Translations under genes and position numbers: made by a program
Notes under the pieces: model-generated
What the model was told of the DNA's origin: nothing
The model's database searches: none
What the model saw: the letters and a program-made list of their open reading frames with translations, nothing else
Shown: piece after piece, positions 7,874 through 19,184 of the stretch
Position numbering within the stretch: the stretch's first letter is position 1
How the letters are laid out: the number at the start of each line of letters is the position of its first letter
From: Nannobrachium achirus
Taxonomy: Eukaryota; Chordata; Actinopteri; Myctophiformes; Myctophidae
Direction: 5' to 3'
Assembly: GCA_963921795.1 (NCBI GenBank)
Contig: OY997659.1
Location: 20,247,734 to 20,311,733 of the forward strand
DNA length: 64,000 nucleotides

Positions 7874-10800
7874 ATGCTAGCTGGATCAAGAGACTTTTAT
7901 TTCAATACGGTTCTTTCATTAGCCCGCTCTTTAGCTGCCCATCGTCCTGTGCCTTTTGAAAAGGTCCAGAAGCTACAATGCATGTGCCCTTTGGAAGTTC
8001 AGGGTGTGTTCACCTTGGATGTACGTCGCAGAGGTGCTGTCATAGCACTAGCTGTGTTTCTAGTGGAGTCTGACTTACAGAACAAAGACACACTTGTGTC
8101 TTACTTCCTGAGCCTGTTAAGAGGGCTACCACGGATCCAGTGGATCGAGGAAAGCTCCAGAAAGAAATGGGGAGAATCTCTCCCCATTTCAGAAAACTTC
8201 AGCTTCTGTTTAGTAACCCTGTTGTTAGATGTGGCCCAGAGGGACCCAGACTCCAGACAACAGGTATTAGACACCATCATGGAAAGTATGGAGGAGATGC
8301 AGGCGATGTGCCAGACGCCTGAAAAACATAACAAAGTGTACCTCTGCAAGTACATTGTTCCCTGCCTACTGGGGTTGACGAGGGCTTTTGGTCGCTATAG
8401 CAACACGGACAAGGCTCTTCTGTCCAAGCTGTTTCCTGGGAATTCACCTCAGACACAATGTTTTACGGAGGAGGAGGTGTGGCAGAGGTCCTTCCATGAC
8501 TTCCACTCCATTATGCCTTCCTCACTGCTGATAGTGTGCCAGAGAGACAGTCCACGTACACACATTGGAACCAACTCGGATACCTCCTCGCCGGTCACTT
8601 CTGATGCCAGAGGCCACTCGCCCTGCTCCCCTACAGCTCCAGGTCCACACTGCTTTGAAGGGGCCCACTTGCCTGCCAGCAGTGACGTGTATCCTGACTA
8701 CTTCTTCTCCAAAGTCAGCTCCAGCTTCTCCATGTCTCCTCTCTTCATGGGAGGAGGGGAAGGCAAGATGGAGGTGCCAGTTGACCTGCTGAGACAGCTC
8801 CTCAGCGTGGTGAGGAAATGTGTTAATGACTCCTTTCTAAAAACTCTGGACGCCACGCTGTTGGAAGTCACGGAGGCAAATGCTGGAATCAGCTTACATT
8901 ACAACATCTTCAGTGACCCTCTCTATGCCTGCATGTTCAAAATGCTGAGAGACACTCTGTACTACTTGAAAGGCTTGCAGCCAGAGTTTGTGCTTGAAGT
9001 GCACAACTTTGTCCTGGAGCAGTGCAGCAGCAGCCGGTCTGAGCTGCAGTGCATCCTCCATGACACGGGGCCAGGGGAACCTGGCCTCTTCCAGCTCTGT
9101 TGCCAAGCCAGTGCCGCCTGTGTGGACCTCATGGTGTGGGCCATCAATGATGAGCAAGGAGCAAATGAGTTGTGCACCAAGCTGTCAGACAAGCTGCAGT
9201 CTAAAACCTCCAGTAAAGTTATCGTAGCTCACATGCCCCTGTTCATCTGTTACCTACAGGGACTTGGACATCTGTGTGAGAGATTTCCAGGATTGGCCCG
9301 CTCTGCCACCACCTCTCTCAGGGATTTCCTGATGGTCCCCTCCCCTGTCCTGATAGAGCTCTACAAATACCACAGCCAGTACAACACAAGAAGTAATGAC
9401 ACCAGGATCAATGTAACCAACAAGCACTGCCAGCCAACTTTCAACACCCTGTCCAACAGGAAGAATCGGCCCTCTATGTATGAGCAACTCAGAGATATCT
9501 CTATCGACAACATCTGCAGATGTCTCAAGGCCGGTTTGACACTGGTTCCTGTGATAGTGGAAGCCTTTCTGGACAGCCTGTCCAATTGTCTCTACATCTC
9601 ACAGGAGAGTGAAAAGGATGCACATCTGATCCCAGATCACACCATCAGAGTGCTGGGTCACATCGCAGTGGATCTGAGGGACACGCCCAAGGTCACAGAA
9701 CCCATCTTGCAGATCCTACAGGAGAGGTTCTGCCAGCCTCCTTCGCCACTGGATGTGCTGATCGTAGACCAGCTTGGTTGCATGGTCATTACTGGAAACC
9801 AATACATCTACCAGGAGGTGTGGAACCTGTTCCAGCAGATCAGCGTGAAGGCCAGCTCAGTGGTTTACTCAGCCACTAAAGACTGTAGAGACCATGGATA
9901 CAGACACTGCTCCCTGGCTGTGATAAATGCACTGGCCAATATTGCAGCCAACTTGCAGGGGGAGCCACTGGTGGACAATCTGATGGTGGACCTACTGAAG
10001 TTGTTTGTTCAGCTGGGCCTGGAAGGAAAGAGAGCCAGCGAGAGGGCCTCAGACAAAAGGCCTGCCCTTAAGGCATCAAATAGTGCTGGCAACCTTGGCG
10101 TCCTCATCCCAGTCATTGCTGTGCTGACTAGACGCCTTCCACCAATCAAGGAGGCCAAGCCCCGTCTACAGAAGTTGTTCCGTGACTTCTGGTTGTACTC
10201 TGTGGTCATGGGATTTGCAGTAGAGGGAAGTGGTCTGTGGCCAGAGGAGTGGTATGAGGGAGTATGTGAAATCGCTACCAAGTCTCCCCTCCTCACCTTC
10301 CCCAATGGAAAGCCTCTCCGCTCAGAGCTGCAGTACAACTCGGCCCTTAAGAATGACACAGTCACCCCGGCAGAGCTGAGTGAGCTGCGATCCACCATTA
10401 TCAACCTCCTGCATCCATCACCAGAGGACTCTGCGCTCATCAATAAGCTGGACTTTGCCATGTCCACATACCTGCTGTCAGTCTACAGATTAGAATACAT
10501 GAGGATACTGCATTCTAATGACCCCGAAAGGTTCCAAGTGATGTTCAGATACTTTGAAGACAAAGCCATTCAAAAAGACAAGTCTGGCATGTTGCAGTGT
10601 GTTATTTCTGTTGGGGATAAGATATTTGATGTCTTCCTGCAAATGATGGCTGAGAAGCCCAAGACCAAAGAGCATGAGGAGGAGCTGGAATGTCATGCCC
10701 AGTTTCTATTGGTCAACTTTAACCACACTGACAAAAGGATCCGTAGAGTTGCAGACAAATACTTGGCAGGTTTGGTCGAGACTTTCCCCCATCTGCTGTG

Positions 10801-13800
10801 GAGTGGCCGTGTGTTGAAGACCATGCTAGACATCTTGCAGACACTCTCTCTGTCACTCAGTGCAGACATCCACAAGGATCCGCCATACTATGACATTCCA
10901 GATACTGCCTATATGATCACTGTCCCAGATACGTATGAGGCCAGAGAGAGCATAGTGAAGGACTTTAATGCTCACTATGGTCAAATCCTGAAAGAGGCCA
11001 TGAAATGGGCACCCTCTATCACCAAGTCCCACCTCCAGGAGTACTTGAATAAGCATCAGAACTGGGTTTCAGGATTGTCCCAGCACACAGGCCTGGCAAT
11101 GGCCACAGAGAGTACACTGCACTTTGCTGGCAACAACAAACAGAGTTCCACACTAGGTGCTGCTTTTCCTCAGACCATCCAGCTGACCGCGAGGCCAGCC
11201 TCTGTGAATAAGGACTACTCAAACTTCATGGCTTCCCTCAACTTACGGAACCACTACACTGGAGAAGTGGCAGGTATGATCCAGTTCTCCAGGCAGACCC
11301 ACAGTCGGTCAGACCTGACCAAACTAATGGTCTGTTTGACAGCTGACGCTCTGGACAGAAAAGACCCAGAATCCTTCACTCAGGCCATGTTCAAGATGAC
11401 CGCCCTGTTAATCAGTAGCAAAGACTCTGATCCTCATCTCTTGCATCATCTGTGCTGGTCTCCTCTGAAGATGTTTACTGAACATGGTATGGAGACAGCC
11501 ATTGCCTGCTGGGATTGGCTGCTGGCTGCAAACAAGGGAGTAGAAGTCCCATTCATGCGTGAAATGGCAGGGGCTTGGCAGAATACAGTGGAACAGAAGA
11601 TGGGGTTGTTCTCGGAGACTAAGGTAGAAGCAGACCCTCTGGCCGCCTCAGAGGACAGCCAGCCCGTAGCCTGCCCCCCTGACATCATGCCTCACTTCCT
11701 CTGGATAGAGTTCCTGGTGCAGAGATTTGAGATAGCCAAGTACTGCAGTGCTGACCAGGTGGAAATATTCACCACAATCCTCCAGAGGTCATTGTCGCAC
11801 AGTGTCGGAGGAGCCAACAGCGGTCTCAACAAACACGTTGGTGCCATAGGGCCGAGATACAGACTGCTCACCCTGGGCCTTATGCTGCTGCACTCTGATG
11901 CCATGACAAATGCCACCATCCGCAATGTGCTGAGGGAGAAGATTTACTCCACAGCCTTTGATTACTTCAGCGTTGCTCCTAAGTTTCCCACGCAGAAAGA
12001 GAAACGTCTGAGAGAAGACATCAGCATAATGATCAATTTCTATGCCAGCCTCATGTCAGACAGAAAATATCTGGCTGCCTACCAGCTGGTATCCCCAGAC
12101 CCTCAGGATAGCCTGTCTGTGGTCACGGTGACAGACAGTCGCAGTAATCTGGATGTGGTTGTAGGTCAGAGGCAGCAGGTGGCTCAGGGATGGATCAATA
12201 CTTACCCTCTGTCCTCTAGCATGTCCACCACATCCAAGAAATCTGGAACAAGTAAGAAAAACAGCAAAGGCCCTCAGCTGCCCAAGTACTACACCAAACG
12301 TAGAACTCTACTACTAGCACTGCTGGCCAGTGAGATTGAGCGCCTGACAACGTGGTACAACCCTCTGTCAACCCAGGAGCTGGCAATCCCCACAGAGCAG
12401 TCAGTGGAGACCAGCATCACTAACTGTAGGTACAGATCCCTCAGCCTAACTGAGAAACAGTGGAAGGACAATGTGAACCTAGCCTGGAGCATAGCACCCT
12501 GTCTAGCCCTGCAGCTACCTGCCAGGTTCAAGAACACAGAAGCCATTGTATCAGAGGTGACTCGTCTAGTGCGCGTGGACCCAGCTGCCGTATGTGACAT
12601 CCCAGTGGCCGTCAAGTTCTTAGCAACATGGCAATGCATTGAGGCTGACTCTCCAGAGCTGAGTCACATCCTGTGCTGGGCCCCCGCTGACCCCCCCACC
12701 GCACTCTCCTATTTCTCCTCCATGTACCCCCACCACCCCCTGACTTCCCAGTATGGGGTCAAAGTACTCCGTTCCTTCCCACCAGATGCCATTCTGTTTT
12801 ACATTCCTCAAATTGTACAAGCGCTTCGATATGACAAGATGGGTTATGTGAGAGAATACATTTTGTGGGCCGCTCAGACATCCCAGCTACTGGCTCACCA
12901 ATTCATCTGGAACATGAAGACCAACATCTACCTGGATGAGGAAGGACATCTCAAAGACCCGGATATAGGTGAGCTGTTGGAGCGCATGGTGGAAGAGATC
13001 ATTGGCTCTATGTCTGGCCCGGCCAAGGACTTCTACCAGAGAGAGTTTGACTTCTTCAACAAGATCATCAATGTGTCTGCCATCATGAAGCCTTTGCCTA
13101 AAGGGGAGGACAGGAAGAGAGCCTGCCTGGAGGCCATGTGTAAGATAAAGGTCCAACCCGGCTGTTACCTCCCCAGTAACCCAGAGGCTGTAATCCTGGA
13201 TATAGACTACAAGTCTAGCACACCAATGCAGAGTGCTGCTAAAGCCCCATACCTGGCCAAATTCAGAGTGAAGAGATGTGGCATTAGCGAACTGGAAAAA
13301 CATGTTCTGCAATGTCACTCAGATTCTCCTGACGAGGCTAAGAGTGAAGAGGAGGCCAAGAGAATCTACTGGCAAGCAGCCATTTTTAAAGTGGGAGATG
13401 ACTGCAGGCAGGACATGCTGGCTCTCCAGATCATTGGCCTGTTTAAGAACATCTTCCAGTTGGTGGGTCTTGACCTTTATGTGTACCCTTACAGAGTGGT
13501 GGCCACTGCACCAGGGTGTGGCGTGATTGAGGTCATCCCCGACTGCAAGTCTCGTGACCAGCTGGGCCGGCAGACAGACGTCGGTATGTACGACTACTTC
13601 AGGAACCAGTATGGTGACGAGTCAACACAGGAATTCCAGAAGGCGCAATACAACTTCATCCGCAGTATGGCTGCCTACAGTCTGCTGCTCTTCCTTTTGC
13701 AGATAAAGGACAGACACAATGGCAACATCATGCTGGACAGTGAGGGCCACCTACTTCACATTGATTTCGGCTTCATTTTTGAGAGTTCTCCCGGTGGTAA

Positions 13801-14149
13801 CCTGGGCTGGGAGCCGGACATCAAGCTGACAGATGAGATGGTGATGATCATGGGGGGCAAGATGGAGGCCACACCATTCAAATGGTTCACGGAGATGTGT
13901 GTGAAGGGGTACCTGGCTGTCAGGCCCTATATGGATGCAGTGGTCTCCCTTGTCACCCTCATGCTGGATATTGGTCTTGCCTGCTTCAGAGGACAGACTG
14001 TCAAGTTGCTCAAGCAGCGATTTAACCCAAGCATGAGTGAAAAGGAGGCAGCAGCCTTCATCATCAAAGTCATCCAGAACTGCTTCCTCAGTAACAGGAG
14101 CAAAACCTATGACATGCTCCAGTACTACCAAAACCAAATCCCATGCTAG
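7874..14149 (+). CDS. pi4ka: Phosphatidylinositol 4-kinase III alpha, full-length intronless copy
   Basis: It makes PI4P from phosphatidylinositol and ATP at the plasma membrane, where the family works with TTC7, FAM126 and EFR3. The 2091-aa product aligns with human PI4KA (about 2100 aa) from near the N-terminus ([13 protein letters not shown]) to the very end ([13 protein letters not shown]). In order it has the long helical N-terminal scaffold, the lipid-kinase helical (PIK) region and a C-terminal PI3/PI4-kinase domain. Kinase landmarks are [16 protein letters not shown], catalytic loop DRHNGN (Asp1946 to Asn1951) and the metal-binding Asp1964 in IDFGF. The ATG starts MLAGSRDF; the low-complexity Gly/Ser leader of mammalian PI4KA is missing. 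A vertebrate PI4KA has over 50 exons, so an uninterrupted 6.3-kb frame is striking and argues for retained function. It shares an upstream module with uck2. Confidence 0.95.
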   Translation: MLAGSRDFYFNTVLSLARSLAAHRPVPFEKVQKLQCMCPLEVQGVFTLDVRRRGAVIALAVFLVESDLQNKDTLVSYFLSLLRGLPRIQWIEESSRKKWGESLPISENFSFCLVTLLLDVAQRDPDSRQQVLDTIMESMEEMQAMCQTPEKHNKVYLCKYIVPCLLGLTRAFGRYSNTDKALLSKLFPGNSPQTQCFTEEEVWQRSFHDFHSIMPSSLLIVCQRDSPRTHIGTNSDTSSPVTSDARGHSPCSPTAPGPHCFEGAHLPASSDVYPDYFFSKVSSSFSMSPLFMGGGEGKMEVPVDLLRQLLSVVRKCVNDSFLKTLDATLLEVTEANAGISLHYNIFSDPLYACMFKMLRDTLYYLKGLQPEFVLEVHNFVLEQCSSSRSELQCILHDTGPGEPGLFQLCCQASAACVDLMVWAINDEQGANELCTKLSDKLQSKTSSKVIVAHMPLFICYLQGLGHLCERFPGLARSATTSLRDFLMVPSPVLIELYKYHSQYNTRSNDTRINVTNKHCQPTFNTLSNRKNRPSMYEQLRDISIDNICRCLKAGLTLVPVIVEAFLDSLSNCLYISQESEKDAHLIPDHTIRVLGHIAVDLRDTPKVTEPILQILQERFCQPPSPLDVLIVDQLGCMVITGNQYIYQEVWNLFQQISVKASSVVYSATKDCRDHGYRHCSLAVINALANIAANLQGEPLVDNLMVDLLKLFVQLGLEGKRASERASDKRPALKASNSAGNLGVLIPVIAVLTRRLPPIKEAKPRLQKLFRDFWLYSVVMGFAVEGSGLWPEEWYEGVCEIATKSPLLTFPNGKPLRSELQYNSALKNDTVTPAELSELRSTIINLLHPSPEDSALINKLDFAMSTYLLSVYRLEYMRILHSNDPERFQVMFRYFEDKAIQKDKSGMLQCVISVGDKIFDVFLQMMAEKPKTKEHEEELECHAQFLLVNFNHTDKRIRRVADKYLAGLVETFPHLLWSGRVLKTMLDILQTLSLSLSADIHKDPPYYDIPDTAYMITVPDTYEARESIVKDFNAHYGQILKEAMKWAPSITKSHLQEYLNKHQNWVSGLSQHTGLAMATESTLHFAGNNKQSSTLGAAFPQTIQLTARPASVNKDYSNFMASLNLRNHYTGEVAGMIQFSRQTHSRSDLTKLMVCLTADALDRKDPESFTQAMFKMTALLISSKDSDPHLLHHLCWSPLKMFTEHGMETAIACWDWLLAANKGVEVPFMREMAGAWQNTVEQKMGLFSETKVEADPLAASEDSQPVACPPDIMPHFLWIEFLVQRFEIAKYCSADQVEIFTTILQRSLSHSVGGANSGLNKHVGAIGPRYRLLTLGLMLLHSDAMTNATIRNVLREKIYSTAFDYFSVAPKFPTQKEKRLREDISIMINFYASLMSDRKYLAAYQLVSPDPQDSLSVVTVTDSRSNLDVVVGQRQQVAQGWINTYPLSSSMSTTSKKSGTSKKNSKGPQLPKYYTKRRTLLLALLASEIERLTTWYNPLSTQELAIPTEQSVETSITNCRYRSLSLTEKQWKDNVNLAWSIAPCLALQLPARFKNTEAIVSEVTRLVRVDPAAVCDIPVAVKFLATWQCIEADSPELSHILCWAPADPPTALSYFSSMYPHHPLTSQYGVKVLRSFPPDAILFYIPQIVQALRYDKMGYVREYILWAAQTSQLLAHQFIWNMKTNIYLDEEGHLKDPDIGELLERMVEEIIGSMSGPAKDFYQREFDFFNKIINVSAIMKPLPKGEDRKRACLEAMCKIKVQPGCYLPSNPEAVILDIDYKSSTPMQSAAKAPYLAKFRVKRCGISELEKHVLQCHSDSPDEAKSEEEAKRIYWQAAIFKVGDDCRQDMLALQIIGLFKNIFQLVGLDLYVYPYRVVATAPGCGVIEVIPDCKSRDQLGRQTDVGMYDYFRNQYGDESTQEFQKAQYNFIRSMAAYSLLLFLLQIKDRHNGNIMLDSEGHLLHIDFGFIFESSPGGNLGWEPDIKLTDEMVMIMGGKMEATPFKWFTEMCVKGYLAVRPYMDAVVSLVTLMLDIGLACFRGQTVKLLKQRFNPSMSEKEAAAFIIKVIQNCFLSNRSKTYDMLQYYQNQIPC

Positions 14150-14254
14150 ACTTCTGTGCCTGTAGCTACAGACACTCGTGTGTGGATGCGTTGTAGATGT
14201 CACGTCGACGAACCTGTTTCATTTTCTATGGAGAGCATCTGATGCAAGGTCTTC

Positions 14255-14260
14255 AATAAA
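14255..14260 (+). terminator. Polyadenylation signal of pi4ka-like gene
   Basis: AATAAA 106 bp after the stop, followed by T/G-rich GGTTTTCAAAGCCAGGTTTT. No poly(A) tract follows it. Confidence 0.6.
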
Positions 14261-14279
14261 GGTTTTCAAAGCCAGGTTT

Positions 14280-15035
14280 TCGTCATATCTGAAATGTGCA
14301 TTTTAATTTGGTTGAATTGAACTTTATGCAAATAAGGTCTTGGGAATCTCTGGTTATTGTCAAACTAAAGTAACGTTGTTTGTCCTGCACCTTGACACTC
14401 AGGTGTACTTTTTCATGCAAACTATCAAACTAAGCAATGCTGATCAAATATGAATGAAGGTTATGTCACTGCTCTGCTTATTTCTCGCCACAAATGTTTT
14501 CATAAATTCTGTATACTGTAGCACGGTTACAAATTCACTCTATTTATATTGAGTTTGCAAGCGAACGTTTAAGGTGTTCCTTTGGCTCCCAGGCACAACA
14601 GAGATCACTAACTATATCTCTGTTCAAACCATGCCCTTGTCTTTTGTATGTGTTATGTATGTGTACGGATTTGTTACATACACAAAGTGTGTTATTTGTG
14701 CATGTGTACGGTAACTTGTTTACTAAAGTTACCATTCTTATTGAAGCCCTACCTGTAGGGTGAGAACTTCAAGGGGAGACAAACAATGTGACACAGCAGC
14801 ACAGTGTTGTGAATACTTTTCTCCTGGTTTTGCTGTCTTTTTTTACCACTATATTGTTTTTGCTCTGCATACTAATGTTGAGTTTTGTTATTTTAGTTTT
14901 GGTTGGGAGATCTTACAAGTTAATATGGATGTTTAGGCTAGGGTCCAGCGGCCCGTTGCATGGTTGGCCCAGCAGTTGCTTCACATTATTTTGTTCCTAT
15001 TGGACCCCTTTTACTGGGATTAGTTTACACTTTAT
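14280..15035. other. Intergenic, no gene seen
   Basis: AT-rich sequence. A hydrophobic open frame at 14788-15060 starts at GTG and has no family resemblance, so it is not called. Confidence 0.4.
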
Positions 15036-15560
15036 TAGGGCCCAAGCACAAAGTGTGTAGCTCCTATTAAGATTCGCTTCATTATTATTCAGCTGTTTTA
15101 CGAATAAAGTGTTGTATTATCTCTACGGTGCTGTCGGTTTTTACGAAACTAAGCAATATGGTAGACACGAAGCCCATGACCATTGGCCAAAGAGTGGCAC
15201 TGTAGCGATCAATTGAATGCAACACATATGTATATATATATATTTTATATAAATATATTTTAAATATATTTTATTTCATATTACTGGTAGAACCGTGCAG
15301 TCACTTTTTATGAAACGTGGTAGAATGGTAGAGGGTCATGCATGCAAAACGTCCAAGAAATGAAATTCACAAACATTGGCCAAAGGGTGGCGCTATAGCA
15401 CCCAATTGAAAATCCAAACTTTTAACAGGTATAACTTATGCCCTGTTTGACCTACAGCCATGAAACTTCTTTATTACACATGTGTGTCTCCTCATGCTGA
15501 ACAACTTTAACGCTGTGACTTTTGACCTCTGACCTTTAGATCTTCCACCATTTTGAATTA
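15036..15560. repeat. Dispersed fish repeat of the 'gggcccaagcac' type, with AT-rich insert
   Basis: It starts AGGGCCCAAGCACAAAGTGT and has two related blocks, CATTGGCCAAAGAGTGGCAC (15181) and CATTGGCCAAAGGGTGGCGC (15375), each followed by a 'CAATTGAA' word. A TATATA-rich stretch (15225-15280) lies between them. This layout is known from many teleost genomes as a non-coding repeat. Confidence 0.55.
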
Positions 15561-16130
15561 CAGTATATGGAAAACAGTTAATCTATCTTCAGGCCAGGGT
15601 CCAGTATTCACAGCCATAGGGCAACAGACTCTACAGTCGCAGAGAAGTTGATATGTCGGTGCCGGTGGAGGCTGTATACTTACACATGCTGACCATGACA
15701 TTCAGAGCTCTCCAATGCGAGCGCTTTCCTCACTTTAAGGTCGTCTCACTCTGTTGAGCCATGAGCCCAGCTATTTAAACTCATTCTTTCAGGGCAGTGC
15801 CTCCTGTTGTCATTAGAGGTGGATGATCTGGAAGGATGTTGTAAGTAAGTGATAACTTTGGTTTTCTTGGCACGTAACTGATAGATATGGATTATGATCC
15901 ATAAATGTATGATCCATGCATGAGGCTCATATGACCATGAAGTTATATTCTGTGATCTACTGTTTAGACTTACAGGTCATTGCGACTGTGGTTACCCTGA
16001 CTACGAGATCATGTTTGGGTTATACTGTGTTATACTGTAGGGTCTGGCTAGACCCTATACGGGTGTCAAGGAACCAATCAAAGAGTTCCACGGTTATACT
16101 GTATCATTTGATATACAAATATAACTATGA
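15561..16130. other. Intergenic, nothing identified
   Basis: Unassigned sequence. GTTATACTGT occurs three times (about 16020, 16030 and 16093). Confidence 0.35.
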
Positions 16131-16384
16131 GGGGCGGCATAGCTCAGGGGTAGAGAAACCATTATTAGAGCATGAAGGGTTCCCGAAGGGTTCCCAGTTC
16201 GAATCCGGGTTCCCCCTGAGTTCATGTCGAAGAGTCCTTGAGCAAGACTCTGAACCCCTAATTGCTCCCGGTGAGTAGGTTGGTGCCTTGCATGGTTTCC
16301 TCCGCCACCGGTGTATGAATGTATGGGTGAATGTAATGCACAATCTATGTAAAGCGCAATATAAATGCACCATTTACCATGGAA
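16131..16384 (+). mobile_element. tRNA-derived SINE, full-length
   Basis: The A box TAGCTCAGGGGT (16140-16151) and B box GTTCGAATCC (16197-16206) form a tRNA-like head. The body contains GTCCTTGAGCAAGACTCTGA and the tail reads TGTAAAGCGCAATATAAATG. The same family lies in reverse at 56308-56535. The tail resembles the L2 3' end in this window (AAGTGCTCTATAAATAAAG). Confidence 0.85.
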
Positions 16385-16760
16385 ATGGAATATGGAGATC
16401 GCTGATGTCATCACGAGTCACACTTGCATCACGCTCTGGCTTGATGTCCCTTTTATGCCCATATATGGAGATCGCTGATGTCATCACAAGTCACACTTGC
16501 AAATTAATTACGGCCTTGTCCGTTTTATGCCCATATATGGATATCCCTGTCCCGATGTCAGCATATTAAGGGCATATCTGGGAATGCCCATGTTTGGTAA
16601 TGCCCATATATGGGTATGTTCTGACATCACATTGCTGACTATCATGCAGGGGTCTCCATATATGGGTAACTGGTCCGATATACATCACTGGCCAGGTGGC
16701 CGAGAATTGGTGTGACCTCTGTGAGGTCACATGTCGCCCTGAGGCGTCTTACCAGGTTAT
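16385..16760. repeat. Minisatellite built around CCATATATGG (short array)
   Basis: Copies of CCCATATATGGAGATCGCTG, GCCCATATATGGATATCC and variants recur about every 50-75 bp. The last part, CTCCATATATGGGTAACTGG followed by CATGTCGCCCTGAGG, is repeated at 29366-29450. Confidence 0.7.
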
Positions 16761-17228
16761 TATTGCTGAGTCAATTGGTTGATTGACACAAATGAGTTAA
16801 GAAGCTTAAACAATATTCAATAATAAACCCCATTCGCATTCTTCACGCCAAGTCTGGCACGAATGTCAGCCAAAAACCTGCCTATCACTCAAAGAGTCTG
16901 ATAGAGAAGCCTAGAACTGATGCCTCCACCCAGACCTCAGGGTTCAGGAAATCCTGTGCCTCCTCCTCAGGCCTGTTTTGGGATTTTACCCCTCCCAATT
17001 GCTGTTTGGCACATTCCATCAAGGGCTCACCTGAAGCTCACACCCCAAATCTGGGACCTTTGGTCTATTTCTTCCGCAGACTGAGATTTGGAGGCTTATA
17101 TGATGATGATGATGATATGTCTATATTTGGTGACATTGACAATGACTCACAGTCACAGCTAATCACAAAGCGAGGTTAAAAGTAACTGTGATGTCACTTG
17201 TCACTATAAAAGAGAAATAGTTCATTGT
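16761..17228 (+). promoter_or_regulatory. Upstream region and promoter of the taxilin-like gene
   Basis: A TATA box TATAAAA lies at 17205-17211, about 20-90 bp before the candidate start codons. It is preceded by CRE-like GTGATGTCAC (about 17188) and a CCAAT-like TAATCACAAAG. A (GAT)n run is at 17101-17116. The region does not resemble the uck2/pi4ka module at the sequence level, only in motif content. Confidence 0.5.
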
Positions 17229-18815
17229 ATGAACAAAGAAGGAGAGGGTATTAAAACAAGGATTTTTATAGTTAAGCTTGAGATCAGGTTTGGACCAGTA
17301 CCAATGGAGGAGACAGATGTGAGTCAGATAGATGTGGTTGAAACAAGTGGAATTGTTGGAGGTAACGAGTCACCACCCGGCTTCAGCCCTGGGGTGTGCT
17401 GCTCAGAGGAAGTAAGAGTAGAGACACCAGGCAGGGATGAGGACTGTCCCAACAACCTTAGAGAGCCAGAGCTGGACCCTGTAGTAGTAGATGCCAAGAC
17501 AGGGGACAACAAGGCCATCACAAAAGAGGTTATTCTACTGACGCAGACCCTGAACACCCTAGCCACTCCAGAAGAGAAACTGGCTGCCCTGAGGAGAATG
17601 TACGCAGACCAGCTGGAAGAGAATCGCTATGTGCAGAAACAGCTGAAGGCCCTGCAAAAGATGCAGTCCCAGATTGTCAAGGAGAAGGCTCACCTGCAAC
17701 GGGAACATGGCAAGGCTGTCCTGGCCCGCAGCAAGATGGAAAGCTTGTGCAGGGAACTGCATACACAGAACAAGACATTAAGGGACGAGTACGCTCAGCG
17801 GTCGAGGGAGTACGAAGAACAGCGCAAAGAGGACATGCAGCGCCTCCAGGTGACAAGGAGTGAAATTGAGGTGCAGATGAAGCAATATAGCTCCCAAAAT
17901 ACCATGCTGCGTCAGGATAACCTGGAGCTGTCCGAGAAGCTCAAGAAGCTCATTGAGCAGTATGAACTCAGAGAGGAGCACATGGACCAGGTGCTCAAGC
18001 ACAAGGACCTGCAGCAAGAGCTGATGACAAACAAGTTCCAGAGAAATGCCGAGTTGATGAAGGAACTGGGGGAGAAGCATCAGAGGGAGAAGGAGTTTCT
18101 GCTGAAGGATGCCACAGAGTCCAGACACAAATGTGAGCTGATGAAGGAGCAGGAGACATATCACGAGCAACAGCTGTCCCTATACAAGAACAAGTTTGAG
18201 GAGTTTCAGAGCGAACTTAGCAAAAGCAACAAGGTCTTCACCACCTATAGACAAGACATGGAAAAGATGACCAAGAAGACAAGGAAGCTGGAGAAGGAAA
18301 CAGCTCAGTGGAGGACCAAATCACTGAGCGATAACCAGGCTCTGCTGCAGATGATGGAAGAGAAAATGTTGCACAACAAGAACCAACAAGAGAAGCAGGA
18401 ACGCCTTGAGAAGCTATGCAGAGCCCTTCAGCAAGAGAGAAATGACCTCAACAAGCAGCTCACCCTCTTCCGGGAGCAAGGTGGGGAGCAGAATGGGGCT
18501 GCAAACCTCCTCCAGGAAGGGCAAGGAGAGGAGAAAGGGACTGCAAACTCCCAGGAGCAAGGTGGGGTGAAAGGTGCTGCAAACCCTCTGGGACCACCCC
18601 AGCTGAACGAGACCTCGCCTGCAGAGGGCATTGGTTTGATGCCAGGTGAGAGGGTGGCTGAGGCGGAGGGGGTTCACCAGGCCTCCAGGCCCCCTGCACT
18701 AGAGGAGGAGCTATCAGCTACTACTGATCTAACTACCACCACCAGCCTCCCTACAGCCCACGCCACAACAGCTGCAGCTGAAACTGCTGATGCGGCTTCT
18801 GCTTGCCTGCTATAA
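17229..18815 (+). CDS. txlna: Taxilin (alpha-taxilin-like), intronless copy
   Basis: Taxilins are coiled-coil proteins that bind syntaxins and take part in vesicle traffic. The product is 528 aa from ATG 17229, or 503 aa from ATG 17304 (MEETDVSQ), which may be the better start because the first 25 residues are unlike the family. After an acidic, poorly conserved N-terminus comes the taxilin core with family signatures TLNTLATPEEKLAALRRMYA, KAVLARSKMESLCRELHTQN, EQYELREEHMDQVLKHKDLQ and RLEKLCRALQQERNDLNKQL. It is one long coiled coil of roughly 300 residues. The C-terminal tail is rich in Gly, Gln, Ala and Thr and contains imperfect repeats of EQGG. The parent genes have introns and this copy has none. 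A partial tandem copy follows downstream. Confidence 0.88.
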   Translation: MNKEGEGIKTRIFIVKLEIRFGPVPMEETDVSQIDVVETSGIVGGNESPPGFSPGVCCSEEVRVETPGRDEDCPNNLREPELDPVVVDAKTGDNKAITKEVILLTQTLNTLATPEEKLAALRRMYADQLEENRYVQKQLKALQKMQSQIVKEKAHLQREHGKAVLARSKMESLCRELHTQNKTLRDEYAQRSREYEEQRKEDMQRLQVTRSEIEVQMKQYSSQNTMLRQDNLELSEKLKKLIEQYELREEHMDQVLKHKDLQQELMTNKFQRNAELMKELGEKHQREKEFLLKDATESRHKCELMKEQETYHEQQLSLYKNKFEEFQSELSKSNKVFTTYRQDMEKMTKKTRKLEKETAQWRTKSLSDNQALLQMMEEKMLHNKNQQEKQERLEKLCRALQQERNDLNKQLTLFREQGGEQNGAANLLQEGQGEEKGTANSQEQGGVKGAANPLGPPQLNETSPAEGIGLMPGERVAEAEGVHQASRPPALEEELSATTDLTTTTSLPTAHATTAAAETADAASACLL

Positions 18816-18954
18816 GGAGGAGGAGGTCAGGGTTGAAGTCTGAGAAAGGAATGTGATAAAAACAAAGACAGCATTCATCCTGAACAATCAGGCTGCTCCA
18901 TCTATGCTGGTAAGCAACAGAAACATTGACACCCCCTGTCTGACAACATCCAGA

Positions 18955-19035
18955 AACTAGACTGCACTCTGTCGAGGTGCCAACTTGCGACAATTTCGTC
19001 ATTTCAATGGCATAGCCAAATATGGCCACATACAT
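18955..19035 (+). repeat. Shared terminal-type repeat after taxilin copy 1
   Basis: AAACTAGACTGCACTCTGTC followed by GAGGTGCCAACTTGCGACA, then AATTTCGTCATTTC and a CArG box CCAAATATGG (about 19015). It has the same orientation as the copies before uck2 and the opposite one to the copy after kpna2. Confidence 0.65.
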
Positions 19036-19184
19036 TACATACCCACATACATACCCACACACAGACAGCTATCATCACCCTACTTGTGAGCTCTACTGGT
19101 GCAAGTAATAATAGTCCAGGGTTTGATTCGAAAGAGTATGGGTTATTTTCTTGATCACCTAAGCTCTCTATTTTGTACTTTGTC

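Noticed and set aside
14788-15060. Hydrophobic 90-aa open frame
   Set aside because: Starts at GTG, no family resemblance, and runs into a dispersed repeat.
132-18815. Endogenous giant or DNA virus carrying captured host genes
   Set aside because: No capsid, packaging ATPase, DNA polymerase, integrase or other viral hallmark gene is seen among the four genes or between them.
19099-19183. Start codon region for taxilin copy 2
   Set aside because: The frame opens at a non-promoter site with residues unlike any taxilin; the homology begins only at about 19185.
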